A stretch of DNA of 64,000 nucleotides from Paenilisteria rustica (GTDB lineage Bacteria; Bacillota; Bacilli; Lactobacillales; Listeriaceae): the NCBI RefSeq assembly GCF_013820765.1, contig NZ_JABJVM010000015.1:1-64000 (forward strand), in the 5' to 3' direction. The notes beneath the pieces are model-generated. The model was not told the origin of the DNA. It ran no database searches and saw nothing but the letters and a program-made list of their open reading frames with translations. The translations under genes were made by a program, and so were the position numbers. Shown piece by piece: positions 38,101 to 45,579 of the stretch (its first letter is position 1; each line of letters begins with the position of its first letter).

Positions 38101-38712
38101 GGTGTCGTCAATATTGGCGCTATCGATGAATTCGAGCGGATTAAAGAACGTTTTGACTTCCTAAATGGGCAGCAAACGGATTTGCTCGAGGCTAAATCAA
38201 CCTTGTTCCAAGTGATGGACGAGATGGATGAAGAGATGAAGAAGCGATTTGATGCCTCTTTCACAGCGATTCAGGCGGAATTTGCGATTGTTTTCCCTGA
38301 ACTTTTTGGTGGTGGGCAGGCGCGACTTATTTTACAAAATCCGGATGAAGTTTTAACGACAGGCGTGGATATCGAAGCGCAACCACCAGGCAAGAAATTG
38401 CAGAACTTGAGTCTACTTTCGGGTGGCGAGCGAGCGTTAACGGCGATTGCTTTATTATTTGCGATTATTCGCGTGCGTCCGATGCCATTCTGTATTTTGG
38501 ATGAAGTGGAGGCGGCGCTTGATGAGGCGAACGTGACGCGCTTTAGTCGTTATTTGAAGAAATTTGAAACGAATATTCAATTTATCGTTATCACTCACCG
38601 CAAGGGCACGATGGAGGAAGCGGATGTGCTGTACGGTGTAACAATGCAGGAATCCGGCGTCTCGAAGCTCGTTTCGGTACGCTTAGAAGAAACCGCAGAA
38701 CTAATCAAATAG
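35152..38712 (+). CDS. smc: Chromosome partition protein SMC
   Basis: 1186 residues, the normal length. Head: Walker A GPNGSGKSNITEAIRW near residue 26. Long coiled coils (about 170-500 and 680-1000) flank the hinge (about 510-640, with GAFVELVEIPEHYQKALE and the GGSMTGGA turn). C-terminal ABC signature LLSGGERALTAIAL and Walker B CILDEVEAALDEAN. Works with ScpA/ScpB, encoded elsewhere. Operon rnc-smc-ftsY. Confidence 0.97.
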   Translation: MLLKRLEMNGFKSFADKMVIDFVPGTTAIVGPNGSGKSNITEAIRWVLGEQSAKSLRGGRMGDVIFAGSDSRKPINFAEVSLVFENEDRFLPLDYSEVSVTRRIFRNGDSDYLINKQSCRLKDIVDLFMDSGLGRESFSIISQGKIDEILNSKPEERRSIFEEAAGVLKYKHRKKQAENKLFETEENLNRVQDILYELEGQLEPLEMQASVAKDYLFQQEELEKYEVTLLVAEIEAFTEKIAIQKAEFAKNGEILTAMQAEIKQEEAQIFAQKQLLAEMDEQMDVTQAELLVVTERLEQLEGQRNVALERKKHSNENEQAMHANLQQLEAKIKTFEEQKQVLLQDKLEKETALEIFLKEKKVLEAKLAEYSNLSEEKIENMKSDYIELRHTQTTMKNDIGYLERQLSQMQGRSEKLDHENQQHISERNEIIANVESLTKHLEEMRTKLTDQMGNYQSVQQELAKQEAVFTKQEREMYRQYETIQQAKSRQETLAELADDYAGFFQGVREVLKAKKKLNGIMGAFVELVEIPEHYQKALEIALGANAQHIIVRDDQAAREAIGYLKETRAGRATFLPLTTIQPRQIPMATKHSLEQQPAFVALASDVLTYDAQVENVILNALGTTILAKDLKGANLLAKLVNFRYRVVTLEGDVVNAGGSMTGGATAQGKSSIMTRKHELENLSKTIAQMTVSVEKTEKQFTALKEEVKGKREQLEQARSIGESLRLQETELLGKKERAEERLAVANKQLQIYDMEKAEGTSEHQQLTERKEKLQQELTVLALEIIDKDEQIQRMTKQSKEQEHNRASDQESYSTLKSRVAVSREQLQTAEQALLTLETDMTDYYNQKEAITSKLAMLQTNLETVHTSTEELAEIIEQARLAKEQTATKRDELREKRLALQESLAVQEEALQQKHNQASFYMEQKTTVEVSLSRLDADVDNRLERLSEAYVLTFEAAKARKVEDMDIDNARSKVRLLKRSIDELGVVNIGAIDEFERIKERFDFLNGQQTDLLEAKSTLFQVMDEMDEEMKKRFDASFTAIQAEFAIVFPELFGGGQARLILQNPDEVLTTGVDIEAQPPGKKLQNLSLLSGGERALTAIALLFAIIRVRPMPFCILDEVEAALDEANVTRFSRYLKKFETNIQFIVITHRKGTMEEADVLYGVTMQESGVSKLVSVRLEETAELIK

Positions 38713-38728
38713 AGGAGTTGCAAACCGG

Positions 38729-39718
38729 ATGACATTTTTTAAGAAAATAAAAGATAAACTAACGCAACAAACCGATTCTGTTACGGAAAAATTTAAAGAT
38801 GGTTTATCCAAAACACGTGATAATTTCTCAGGTAAAATGAATGAACTTGTGGCGCGTTATCGTAAAGTGGATGAGGAATTTTTTGAAGAGTTGGAGGAAA
38901 TTCTGATTCAGGCAGATGTTGGTTTTGAAACGGTGATGGAGCTTGTCGAGCAGTTACGCGAAGAGGTGAAGTTGCGTAATATTCAGGATCCGAAAGAAGT
39001 GCAGGAAGTCATCGTGGAGAAATTGGTGGCGATTTACCACGGCGAAGAGAAAGAATTACCAGAGTTAAATATCCAACCAGAGGGCTTGACTGTGATTCTT
39101 TTTGTCGGCGTGAATGGTGTTGGTAAAACAACGACAATCGGAAAACTAGCACATCATTTGAAAGCACAAGGCAAGAGCGTGCTTCTAGCGGCTGGCGATA
39201 CGTTCCGAGCTGGGGCGATTGATCAGTTAGATGTTTGGGGTGAACGTGTCGGTGTGGACGTTATCAAGCAAGCTGAGGGCAGTGATCCTGCAGCGGTGAT
39301 GTTTGATGCGGTACAAGCGGCCAAAGCGCGTAACGTGGATGTCTTGCTCTGTGACACGGCTGGACGTTTGCAAAACAAAGTGAACTTAATGAACGAGCTA
39401 GAAAAGGTGAAACGTGTCATCACGCGTGAGGTGCCAAATGCGCCACATGAGGTCTTGCTTGTCTTAGATGCGACCACTGGGCAAAATGCGTTTGTGCAGG
39501 CAAAACAGTTCAAAGAGGCGACAGATGTAAGCGGGATTGTGCTCACTAAATTAGACGGTACAGCAAAAGGTGGGATCGTGATTGCGATTCGTAATGAGCT
39601 GCATATCCCGGTTAAATTTGTTGGTTTGGGTGAAAAAATGGATGACCTTCAAGCTTTCGATGCGAATGAATATGTATATGGTTTGTTCGCAGATGTTATT
39701 GACGGTGCTAAAGACTAA
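38729..39718 (+). CDS. ftsY: Signal recognition particle receptor FtsY
   Basis: 329 residues. N domain helices then G domain: P-loop GVNGVGKTTTIGKLA near residue 127, DTAGRLQNKVNLMNEL near 207, LVLDATTGQNA, TKLDGTAKGG near 270 and GLGEKMDDL. A short acidic-poor N-terminal extension is as in other Gram-positives. The partner ffh usually follows via ylxM; here 1.5 kb of inserted DNA intervenes. Confidence 0.96.
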   Translation: MTFFKKIKDKLTQQTDSVTEKFKDGLSKTRDNFSGKMNELVARYRKVDEEFFEELEEILIQADVGFETVMELVEQLREEVKLRNIQDPKEVQEVIVEKLVAIYHGEEKELPELNIQPEGLTVILFVGVNGVGKTTTIGKLAHHLKAQGKSVLLAAGDTFRAGAIDQLDVWGERVGVDVIKQAEGSDPAAVMFDAVQAAKARNVDVLLCDTAGRLQNKVNLMNELEKVKRVITREVPNAPHEVLLVLDATTGQNAFVQAKQFKEATDVSGIVLTKLDGTAKGGIVIAIRNELHIPVKFVGLGEKMDDLQAFDANEYVYGLFADVIDGAKD

Positions 39719-39735
39719 TACTATTTAGGCGATAG

Positions 39736-39778
39736 AAAAACCCGTCTATCAGAATTGTTTTTCTGGTAAACGGGTTAT
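39736..39778. terminator. Bidirectional terminator between ftsY and the reductase gene
   Basis: AACCCGTCTATCAGAA pairs with TTCTGGTAAACGGGTT, with A and T runs on either side. Confidence 0.8.
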
Positions 39779-39781
39779 TTC

Positions 39782-40309
39782 CTATGCTTCGCTTTTTTTG
39801 TAATGTAGCTCGACAAACTGGCCGAAAGAAGTAGTATCAACTAATTCAAGGCGTTCTAGATAGTCGCCCTCTTCGAATAACCGTTTTCCTTTACCAAGCA
39901 GGATAGGCGTAATTTGAATCCACCACTCATCGATCATATTGGCTTCTAGAAGTGGTTTTAATAAGTTGCCGCCACCTACAATCCAAATGGGTTTTCCATC
40001 TTGTTCTTTTAATTCGTTAATAAAAGAAACTGGGTTTTCATGGATGGTATGGGTATCTTCAAAGGTTTTAGTCGTGTCTCTTGTGAAAACGTATACCTCT
40101 TGGTCTGGATAAAATGGTTCGCCTTTTTGTAGCTTTAGAACTTCTTCGTACGTGACGCGGCCCATGACGACTGCATCGATATTTTGGATGAATTTTTCGT
40201 AGGTGGTCCCTTCGCCTGTGTCTGTTTCGAATAGCCAGGTTAAACTATTGTCTTGGTCGGCTAGGTATCCGTCTAGGGTAACGGCGCCGTAAAAAACTAC
40301 TTTTCTCAT
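39782..40309 (-). CDS. RibD C-terminal/dihydrofolate reductase-like protein
   Basis: 175 residues from ATG 40309 (MRKVVFYGAVTLDGYLAD); a second ATG at 40318 is too close to its AAGGAG site. Motifs typical of the YyaP/YwjB group: TLDGYLADQDNSLTWLFE, DAVVMGRVTYEEVL, VGGGNLLKPLLEANMIDEWW and ITPILLGKGKRLFEEG. A probable NADPH-dependent reductase of unknown substrate. Convergent with ftsY and inserted into the ftsY-ylxM-ffh cluster. Confidence 0.85.
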   Translation of the reverse strand: MRKVVFYGAVTLDGYLADQDNSLTWLFETDTGEGTTYEKFIQNIDAVVMGRVTYEEVLKLQKGEPFYPDQEVYVFTRDTTKTFEDTHTIHENPVSFINELKEQDGKPIWIVGGGNLLKPLLEANMIDEWWIQITPILLGKGKRLFEEGDYLERLELVDTTSFGQFVELHYKKSEA

Positions 40310-40660
40310 GATTTGCATAGCTCCTTTAGCGTTGAGATGTTTTTATTATAGCACAAATGTTTGGGGTTGGGGGTTTCTTCACGCTGGGTCTAGCTTTGTT
40401 GTGGCTCTTATGAGGCATTACTCGCCGATTTAGAGCCTCAATACGAGTGCGAACAGAGTGAGCATTCGTTCCTTGTTGAGATTCTTGAAAAGCGTAGTGT
40501 GCTTTTTTAGAACCTCAATAGGCAGTTGAATGCAATGAAACTGCCTTCCTTTTAGCTAACTCCTCGAAAACTGGAGCGGCCTCCATAAAGAGCAAATACT
40601 ATTCTTAGTGTAGCGGAAATCATGCTCTGCGTTCGTTTGGCGGTTGCTTCACGGTCGGGC

Positions 40661-40735
40661 TAGCTTCAAGAGCCAGCCTCTCGGAAATTTCGTGGCCTCC
40701 GCAAAAATCAAAAGAGGATTTTCACTGCGCCCCCC
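40661..40735 (-). repeat. Structured repeat A, copy A5 (truncated)
   Basis: Reversed copy retaining the 3' arm (GAGGCTGGCTCTTGAAGCT on the minus strand) and the apical stem AAAATC/GATTTT. It lacks the 5' arm, cut at the junction with the second tandem copy. Confidence 0.75.
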
Positions 40736-41037
40736 CTATGTTGTGGTTCTTATGAGGCATTACTCGCCGATTTAGAGCCTCAATACGAGTGCGAACAGAG
40801 TGAGCATTCGCTCCTTGTACGCGTTATGGCCTGTGCCTCCGATCTAGCTTTGTTGAGATTCTTGAAAAGCGTAGTGTGCTTTTTTAGAACCTCAATAGGC
40901 AGTTGAATGCAATGAAACTGCCTTCCTTTTAGCTAACTCCTCGAAAACTGGAGCAGTCTCCATAAAGAGCAAATACTATTCTTAGTGTAGCGGGAATCAT
41001 GCTCTGCGTTCGTTTGGCGGTTGCTTCATGGTCGGGC

Positions 41038-41152
41038 TAGCTTCAAGAGCCAGCCTCTCGGAAATTTCGTGGCCTCCGCAAAAATCAAAAGAGGATTTTC
41101 ACTGCGCCCCCTAACAATTTCTGTCGAGGCTAACGGGCTCTTTCAGCTTTTC
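41038..41152 (-). repeat. Structured repeat A, copy A6
   Basis: Full-length reversed copy. On its strand GAGCC/GGCTC, AGCCTC/GAGGCT and apical AAAATC/GATTTT are complementary. It ends six bases before the ylxM -35 box. Confidence 0.85.
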
Positions 41153-41157
41153 AATGC

Positions 41158-41186
41158 TTGACATCCCCCATTTTTCCACGTATTCT
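41158..41186 (+). promoter_or_regulatory. ylxM-ffh promoter
   Basis: TTGACA (41158-41163), 17-base spacer, TATTCT (41181-41186). It lies just beyond repeat A6, so ylxM-ffh has its own promoter after being separated from ftsY. Confidence 0.65.
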
Positions 41187-41231
41187 TATATAGTATAAGC
41201 GGGTTTTGGCTAGGGAAGGAACGATGCGGAT

Positions 41232-41564
41232 ATGTTTGAGAAAACGACGCGGATGAATTTTTTGATTGATATCTATGATTCGCTTTTAACAGAGAAGCAG
41301 CGGTCCTATGTTTCGCTTTATTATTTGGAGGATTTGTCGCTTGGTGAGATTGCTGAGGAGTATGAGGTGAGTCGGCAGGCGGTGTATGATAATATTAAGC
41401 GGACCGAGGCGGTGCTCGAGAATTATGAAGAAAAGCTTGGCGTTTTAAAGAAATATCAGGAGCGTGAGCAATTAATTGAGCATCTGGAACGACGATTACA
41501 GGAAGAACAAGTGTTAGACAATGAAGTGGCTGGGCTGCTTCAACAACTTAAAAATATGGATTAG
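41232..41564 (+). CDS. ylxM: SRP-associated helix-turn-helix protein YlxM
   Basis: 110 residues (UPF0122). Sigma-factor region 4-like [39 protein letters not shown], then a C-terminal helix. Encoded directly before ffh and thought to modulate SRP activity. GGAAGGAA site upstream. Confidence 0.93.
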   Translation: MFEKTTRMNFLIDIYDSLLTEKQRSYVSLYYLEDLSLGEIAEEYEVSRQAVYDNIKRTEAVLENYEEKLGVLKKYQEREQLIEHLERRLQEEQVLDNEVAGLLQQLKNMD

Positions 41565-41576
41565 GAGGCGGCGCAC

Positions 41577-42932
41577 ATGGCATTTGAAGGATTAGCCGGC
41601 CGATTACAAGAAACGATGAACAAAATCCGCGGAAAAGGGAAAGTGAATGAGGCGGATGTAAAAGAAATGATGCGTGAGGTCCGACTTGCTTTGCTGGAAG
41701 CGGATGTTAACTTTAAAGTAGTCAAACAATTTATCAAAATAGTAAGCGAGCGTGCTGTCGGTAGCGAGGTTATGAAGAGCCTAACGCCTGGTCAGCAAGT
41801 CATCAAAATTGTCCAAGAAGAACTGACGACGTTGATGGGCGGCGAGGAAAGTAAGATTGCCGTTGCTGATAAGCCACCGACTGTTGTCATGATGGTTGGA
41901 CTTCAAGGGGCCGGTAAAACAACAACTACTGGTAAACTTGCGAACTTACTACGTAAAAAATATAATCGTAAACCACTTCTCGTGGCGGCGGATATTTATC
42001 GTCCAGCGGCCATTAAACAATTGGAAACGTTGGGAAATCAGTTGGATATGCCAGTCTTTTCTCTAGGTGATCAAGTCAGTCCTGTCGAAATTGCCAAACA
42101 GGCGATTGCGAAGGCGAAAGAGGATCATCTGGATTATGTGTTGATTGATACGGCGGGGCGTCTTCATATTGATACGGAGTTAATGGATGAATTGGTAGCG
42201 GTGAAAGAAATCGCTAATCCGTCTGAGATTTTACTCGTTGTCGATTCGATGACAGGGCAAGATGCGGTAAATGTAGCGGAAAGTTTTAATGCGCAGTTAG
42301 ATATTACTGGTGTTGTCTTAACAAAACTTGATGGGGATACACGTGGTGGTGCGGCGCTTTCTATCCGTTCTGTGACGGAGAAACCTATCAAATTTGTCGG
42401 TATGGGCGAGAAGATGGAGGCACTCGAAAGTTTCCATCCAGACCGAATGGCATCTCGTATTCTTGGCATGGGTGATGTGTTATCTCTCATTGAGAAGGCG
42501 CAGGTTTCAGTCGACGAGGACAAGGCGCGTGAGCTTGAGCAGAAAGTCAAAGATATGTCGATGACGCTGGATGATTTCTTGGAGCAACTGCAACAAGTAC
42601 GCCAAATGGGGCCACTTGATGAGCTTCTAAAAATGATGCCAGGTGCGAATAAAATGAAAGGTCTCGATAATATGAACGTTGATGAAAAGCAATTGACGCA
42701 TATTGAGGCAATCATTAAATCGATGACAAAAGCGGAGAAAGACCATCCGGATATCATTAATGCAAATCGACGCAAACGTATTGCACGCGGTTCAGGACGT
42801 CCAATTCAAGAGGTCAATCGACTTTTAAAACAGTTTAATGAAATGAAAAAAATGATGAAACAGATGTCCGGTGCGGGTGGAAAAGGCAAGAAAAAACGTG
42901 GCGGATTAGGTAATTTTAAAATGCCGTTTTAA
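41577..42932 (+). CDS. ffh: Signal recognition particle protein Ffh
   Basis: 451 residues. N domain; G domain with GLQGAGKTTTTGKLA near residue 103, DTAGRLHID near 185, TKLDGDTRGGAAL near 243 and GMGEKMEAL. Methionine-rich M domain (MTLDDFLEQLQQVRQMGP; RIARGSGRPIQEVN; KMMKQM) that binds 4.5S RNA and signal peptides. 12 bases after ylxM. Confidence 0.97.
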   Translation: MAFEGLAGRLQETMNKIRGKGKVNEADVKEMMREVRLALLEADVNFKVVKQFIKIVSERAVGSEVMKSLTPGQQVIKIVQEELTTLMGGEESKIAVADKPPTVVMMVGLQGAGKTTTTGKLANLLRKKYNRKPLLVAADIYRPAAIKQLETLGNQLDMPVFSLGDQVSPVEIAKQAIAKAKEDHLDYVLIDTAGRLHIDTELMDELVAVKEIANPSEILLVVDSMTGQDAVNVAESFNAQLDITGVVLTKLDGDTRGGAALSIRSVTEKPIKFVGMGEKMEALESFHPDRMASRILGMGDVLSLIEKAQVSVDEDKARELEQKVKDMSMTLDDFLEQLQQVRQMGPLDELLKMMPGANKMKGLDNMNVDEKQLTHIEAIIKSMTKAEKDHPDIINANRRKRIARGSGRPIQEVNRLLKQFNEMKKMMKQMSGAGGKGKKKRGGLGNFKMPF

Positions 42933-42944
42933 TAAAAAAGAAAT

Positions 42945-42973
42945 AAAAAAACATAGCGAAAAGCTATGTTTAA
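42945..42973 (+). terminator. ffh terminator
   Basis: AAACATAGC-GAAAA-GCTATGTTT. The IS3-family element begins about three bases after it. Confidence 0.8.
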
Positions 42974-43040
42974 AGTGGTACCCATGTCAAGGATACTTAT
43001 AAAAAAAGAATTAAGCACTTGTTAGAAGATGGTTTCTGTA

Positions 43041-43670
43041 TTATACGGGAGCCATCTTTTTGAGGTTCCATTGATAGCGATAATTATTATAGTAAATCAT
43101 ATAGTAGTCTATTTTCGATTTCAGGGCGGCTAGGGTATCAAACAATATCATCTTTAAAATGGCCAAATAAGGACTCCTGCGGAGCGTTATCCCAGCAGTT
43201 TCCTCGGTGAGACAAGATTGGCCTAAGTCGTATTTTTTTAAGATCTTTTGATAGATAGGGCTAGTGTAAAGGCTTCCTTGATCGGAGTGAATAAAGGCAT
43301 CTTTGTGTAAGTTATATTTCCGTTTTTTGAGCTTTTTAATCGTTTGTATCGCAATGTCTAATGTGATTCTATCGGACGTGTGGTAAGCTAAAATCTCATT
43401 GGTGGAACCATCTTTAATGGTCGATAAATAGGCCATTTGTCGCTTGCCGTAGGGAAGATAGGTAGTGTTTGTGAGTAGGACCTTTCCGGGAATAGCTTGC
43501 TTAAATTGGCGTTTCAATTGATTTGGAATGACGCGATGCTTTTGGGTTGCCTTGGCAATTCGTTTATAAGGATTCGGTTTACGATGTGGGCAAACGATGT
43601 CGTACTTCCGCATAATCCTACGGATTTTCTTACGGCTATAAATGATGCCAAATTCATTCTCTAGTATCAT
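43041..43670 (-). pseudogene. IS3-family transposase, DDE part (broken)
   Basis: Integrase-core fragment: IMRKYDIVCPHRKPNPYKR, then LLTNTTYLPYG where the family has a catalytic Asp (D-to-N), then HSDQGSLYTSPIYQ with the second Asp. From about 43215 to 43125 the frame is shifted: the expected SHRGNCWDNAPQES segment with the catalytic Glu lies in another frame. The frame then returns for SKIDYYMIYYNNYRYQWNL. It starts in a different frame from the upstream half. Inactive by several independent lesions. Confidence 0.88.
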
Positions 43671-44314
43671 TTTGATACTTCTAGCGCCCTTTTTGAAACC
43701 GCGACGATGGAAAGCATATCACGCGATGCTTCGTCTTGATTTTCTCGCTGTGTTCGCTGCGATTGACACTGTAGATACCGATAATAGCCAGATCTAGACA
43801 CCTCTAATAAACTACAGAAATAGCTAACGTAGCGAGAAAAGTTGTTATTTGAGACCAGTGTTTGAATCCATTGAAATTTCATAGCCGTTGTTAATTTATT
43901 TTTTCTTATGAAGCACCTTCCTTCTATCTTCTCGAGCTTTTTTAGAACCTCTACTTGTTCTTCTAATACAGCTATTCTTGCTTGTTGTCGTTGGATTGTC
44001 TCTTCAGGTGTCAGTACTCGCTTGAGATTTTTTTGAGCCCCTTTACGATTGTCCATCAAACCTATGACACTGTCTTTTTCATAGGCTTTTTTCCAGCGGC
44101 TGGCACATTGCTCGACACGTTTCATCCCAAGGATGGCAACATCAAAATGGTGTGCTTCAAAAATAGCGCGTGGTAATTCTCCTGCTAAATAACGCTCTAC
44201 AAAGATACGCTTGAAAGCGTCGGAGTATGTGATGGTGCGTGGCGAAACGTTTCTTACATTTGGATTTTGTTTTAATTTTTGGATTTCGGCGTTCGAGAAT
44301 AGTTTTTTGCTCAT
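43667..44314 (-). pseudogene. IS3-family transposase, OrfA plus start of OrfB (fused and frameshifted)
   Basis: 215 codons. The OrfA part has an HTH (TYSDAFKRIFVERYLAGELPR) and a leucine-zipper region (IAVLEEQVEVLKKLE). Without the usual programmed frameshift it runs directly into OrfB-like sequence (KFQWIQTLVSNNNFSRYVSY; LLEVSRSGYYRY). After RDML the frame is lost: an adjacent frame gives FHRRGFKKGARSIK, the normal continuation, so an indel lies near 43.70 kb. Confidence 0.85.
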
Positions 44315-44455
44315 GATTGCTTCCTTTCTGACGGAGTCATTGTTTTATTGAGTATACAAAAAGTACCTATAGAATGAACTTCTTTTTTGAAGTGTCCATT
44401 CTATAGGTACCATTGTAGATGTCCTACCCTTTGCTATTAATACAAAATGGGATTA

Positions 44456-45274
44456 CTAATTGGTGAAAATAATATGCTCGGTATATACTGTGCCATTCGG
44501 TTCTGTTACAATAATCACAATTGGCGTCCCTTCTGATAAATACGTATGGAATAGGAACTCAGCAAACGGGCCATTAGGGTGAGCTTCTAACGTGGCTTGT
44601 TCATGAAACCCAATCGATGGCACGGAAACATCGATTACAGATCCAAGAACACCTCCCAAAATATCTAGGTAGGTACCACGGTCACCGCCTATAGTAGAAT
44701 ATTCTGCAAAGAAGTAGTCAAGATGTGGGCCAACTACATCTAAAGTTGATACCGCGCCACTAGCCCCTAATAATGGCAAATTGATCAGTCCATCAGCTGT
44801 GACTGCTTTGAATCCATATGAGCCAGCTGGAATTGTAATATCTCCACTTAGCTGGTAGGTTGCTGTTCGGCCAGCAGCAATGGTCAACAAATTTAATGGA
44901 AGGCGTGCAGAAACCACGCCAGTGTTTGCGTCCACGGAGAGATTTGTTAGTGTACCAAATTTATTACCAAGTAGAGTTGGTACGTTATAATAAATTTTAA
45001 ATGAGCTTGCTACTTGTGGATTAGCCAGTAACGGTTTGAGTTGGTCATCTACTTTAAAAGCTACGTACTGCGATTGTAAAAGTGAGATTTCTAGTGGTGT
45101 CTCCCCGGTTAGAATTAAATTAAGCTCGGAATTATCATATGTCGATGTCAATGTGCTATTTTTTAACAAACTAACACTTGCCGCTTTCGTATCTGTACTA
45201 AAGATAGAAACCCCAATCAATAATGCGAATAAAAAGAGTAATCCTAAGAAACTTTTTTTCTTGCGCTTTGTCAT
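44456..45274 (-). CDS. Secreted protein of unknown function
   Basis: 272 residues with a clear Sec signal peptide (KRKKKSFLGLLFLFALLIGVSIF, cleavage after TKA-A near residue 31). The mature part is rich in beta-branched residues and Gly, with no cysteine, no LPXTG and no catalytic motif that I recognise. GGGGGAA site before the ATG. Its nearest neighbours are a decayed IS and a divergent accessory gene, so it is probably species-specific. Confidence 0.7.
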   Translation of the reverse strand: MTKRKKKSFLGLLFLFALLIGVSIFSTDTKAASVSLLKNSTLTSTYDNSELNLILTGETPLEISLLQSQYVAFKVDDQLKPLLANPQVASSFKIYYNVPTLLGNKFGTLTNLSVDANTGVVSARLPLNLLTIAAGRTATYQLSGDITIPAGSYGFKAVTADGLINLPLLGASGAVSTLDVVGPHLDYFFAEYSTIGGDRGTYLDILGGVLGSVIDVSVPSIGFHEQATLEAHPNGPFAEFLFHTYLSEGTPIVIIVTEPNGTVYTEHIIFTN

Positions 45275-45579
45275 TACATTTCCCCCTCAATCTAATTGAA
45301 ATCATGTTACTAGGATAAGATACCCTGTACGTATCTGATGAAACCCTATTTTGAGATTGTATTGAAAAGAAATTATTTGAAATCGGAATATAATATATTT
45401 CAATTTCATGATTCAAAAACGTTGCGGCATAATGACTTTCATAACATCAAAAATGGCTACCTCCCCATGCTACTCAGATAAATACCAAAAAATAACTAGT
45501 ATCAAGTTTTCAAATCTCTTTGCCTGCGCTATCCTGAAATAGACTGGGTTATTATTCCTGTTAAAACAAAAGTGGAGTT
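45275..45579. other. Divergent intergenic region, no gene seen
   Basis: AT-rich spacer between two divergent accessory genes. It probably contains both promoters, but no -35/-10 pair stands out and no repeat of the A-E families is present. Confidence 0.5.

Larger units (their letters stand above)
40396..41152 (-). repeat. Tandem duplication of a composite repeat (modules D, C and A, reversed)
   Basis: Two direct copies (about 40396-40738 and 40739-41152). Each contains reversed module D (GTGGCTCTTATGAGGC ... AGAGCCTC), reversed module C (AGATTCTTGAAAAGCG ... CTCGAAAACTGGAG), a segment with AGCAAATACTATTCTTAGTG, and reversed A. Copy two carries about 30 extra bases after the D hairpin. Together with the promoter this accounts for the gap between the reductase and ylxM; no gene is seen. 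Confidence 0.85.
42976..44412 (-). mobile_element. Decayed IS3-family (IS150-like) insertion sequence
   Basis: About 1437 bp. Imperfect terminal inverted repeats begin TGGTACC on both ends (TGGTACCCATGTCAAGGATA at the left; TGGTACCTATAGAATGGACA at the right, minus strand), sharing roughly 15 of 23 positions. The right end also has an internal palindrome (GTACCTATAGAATG/CATTCTATAGGTAC, 44366-44411). No target-site duplication is evident. The transposase is broken, so it is not autonomous. Confidence 0.85.

Noticed and set aside
42971-44417. Target-site duplication around the IS3-family element
   Set aside because: Flanks TAAAG and TTGTA do not match; none can be claimed.
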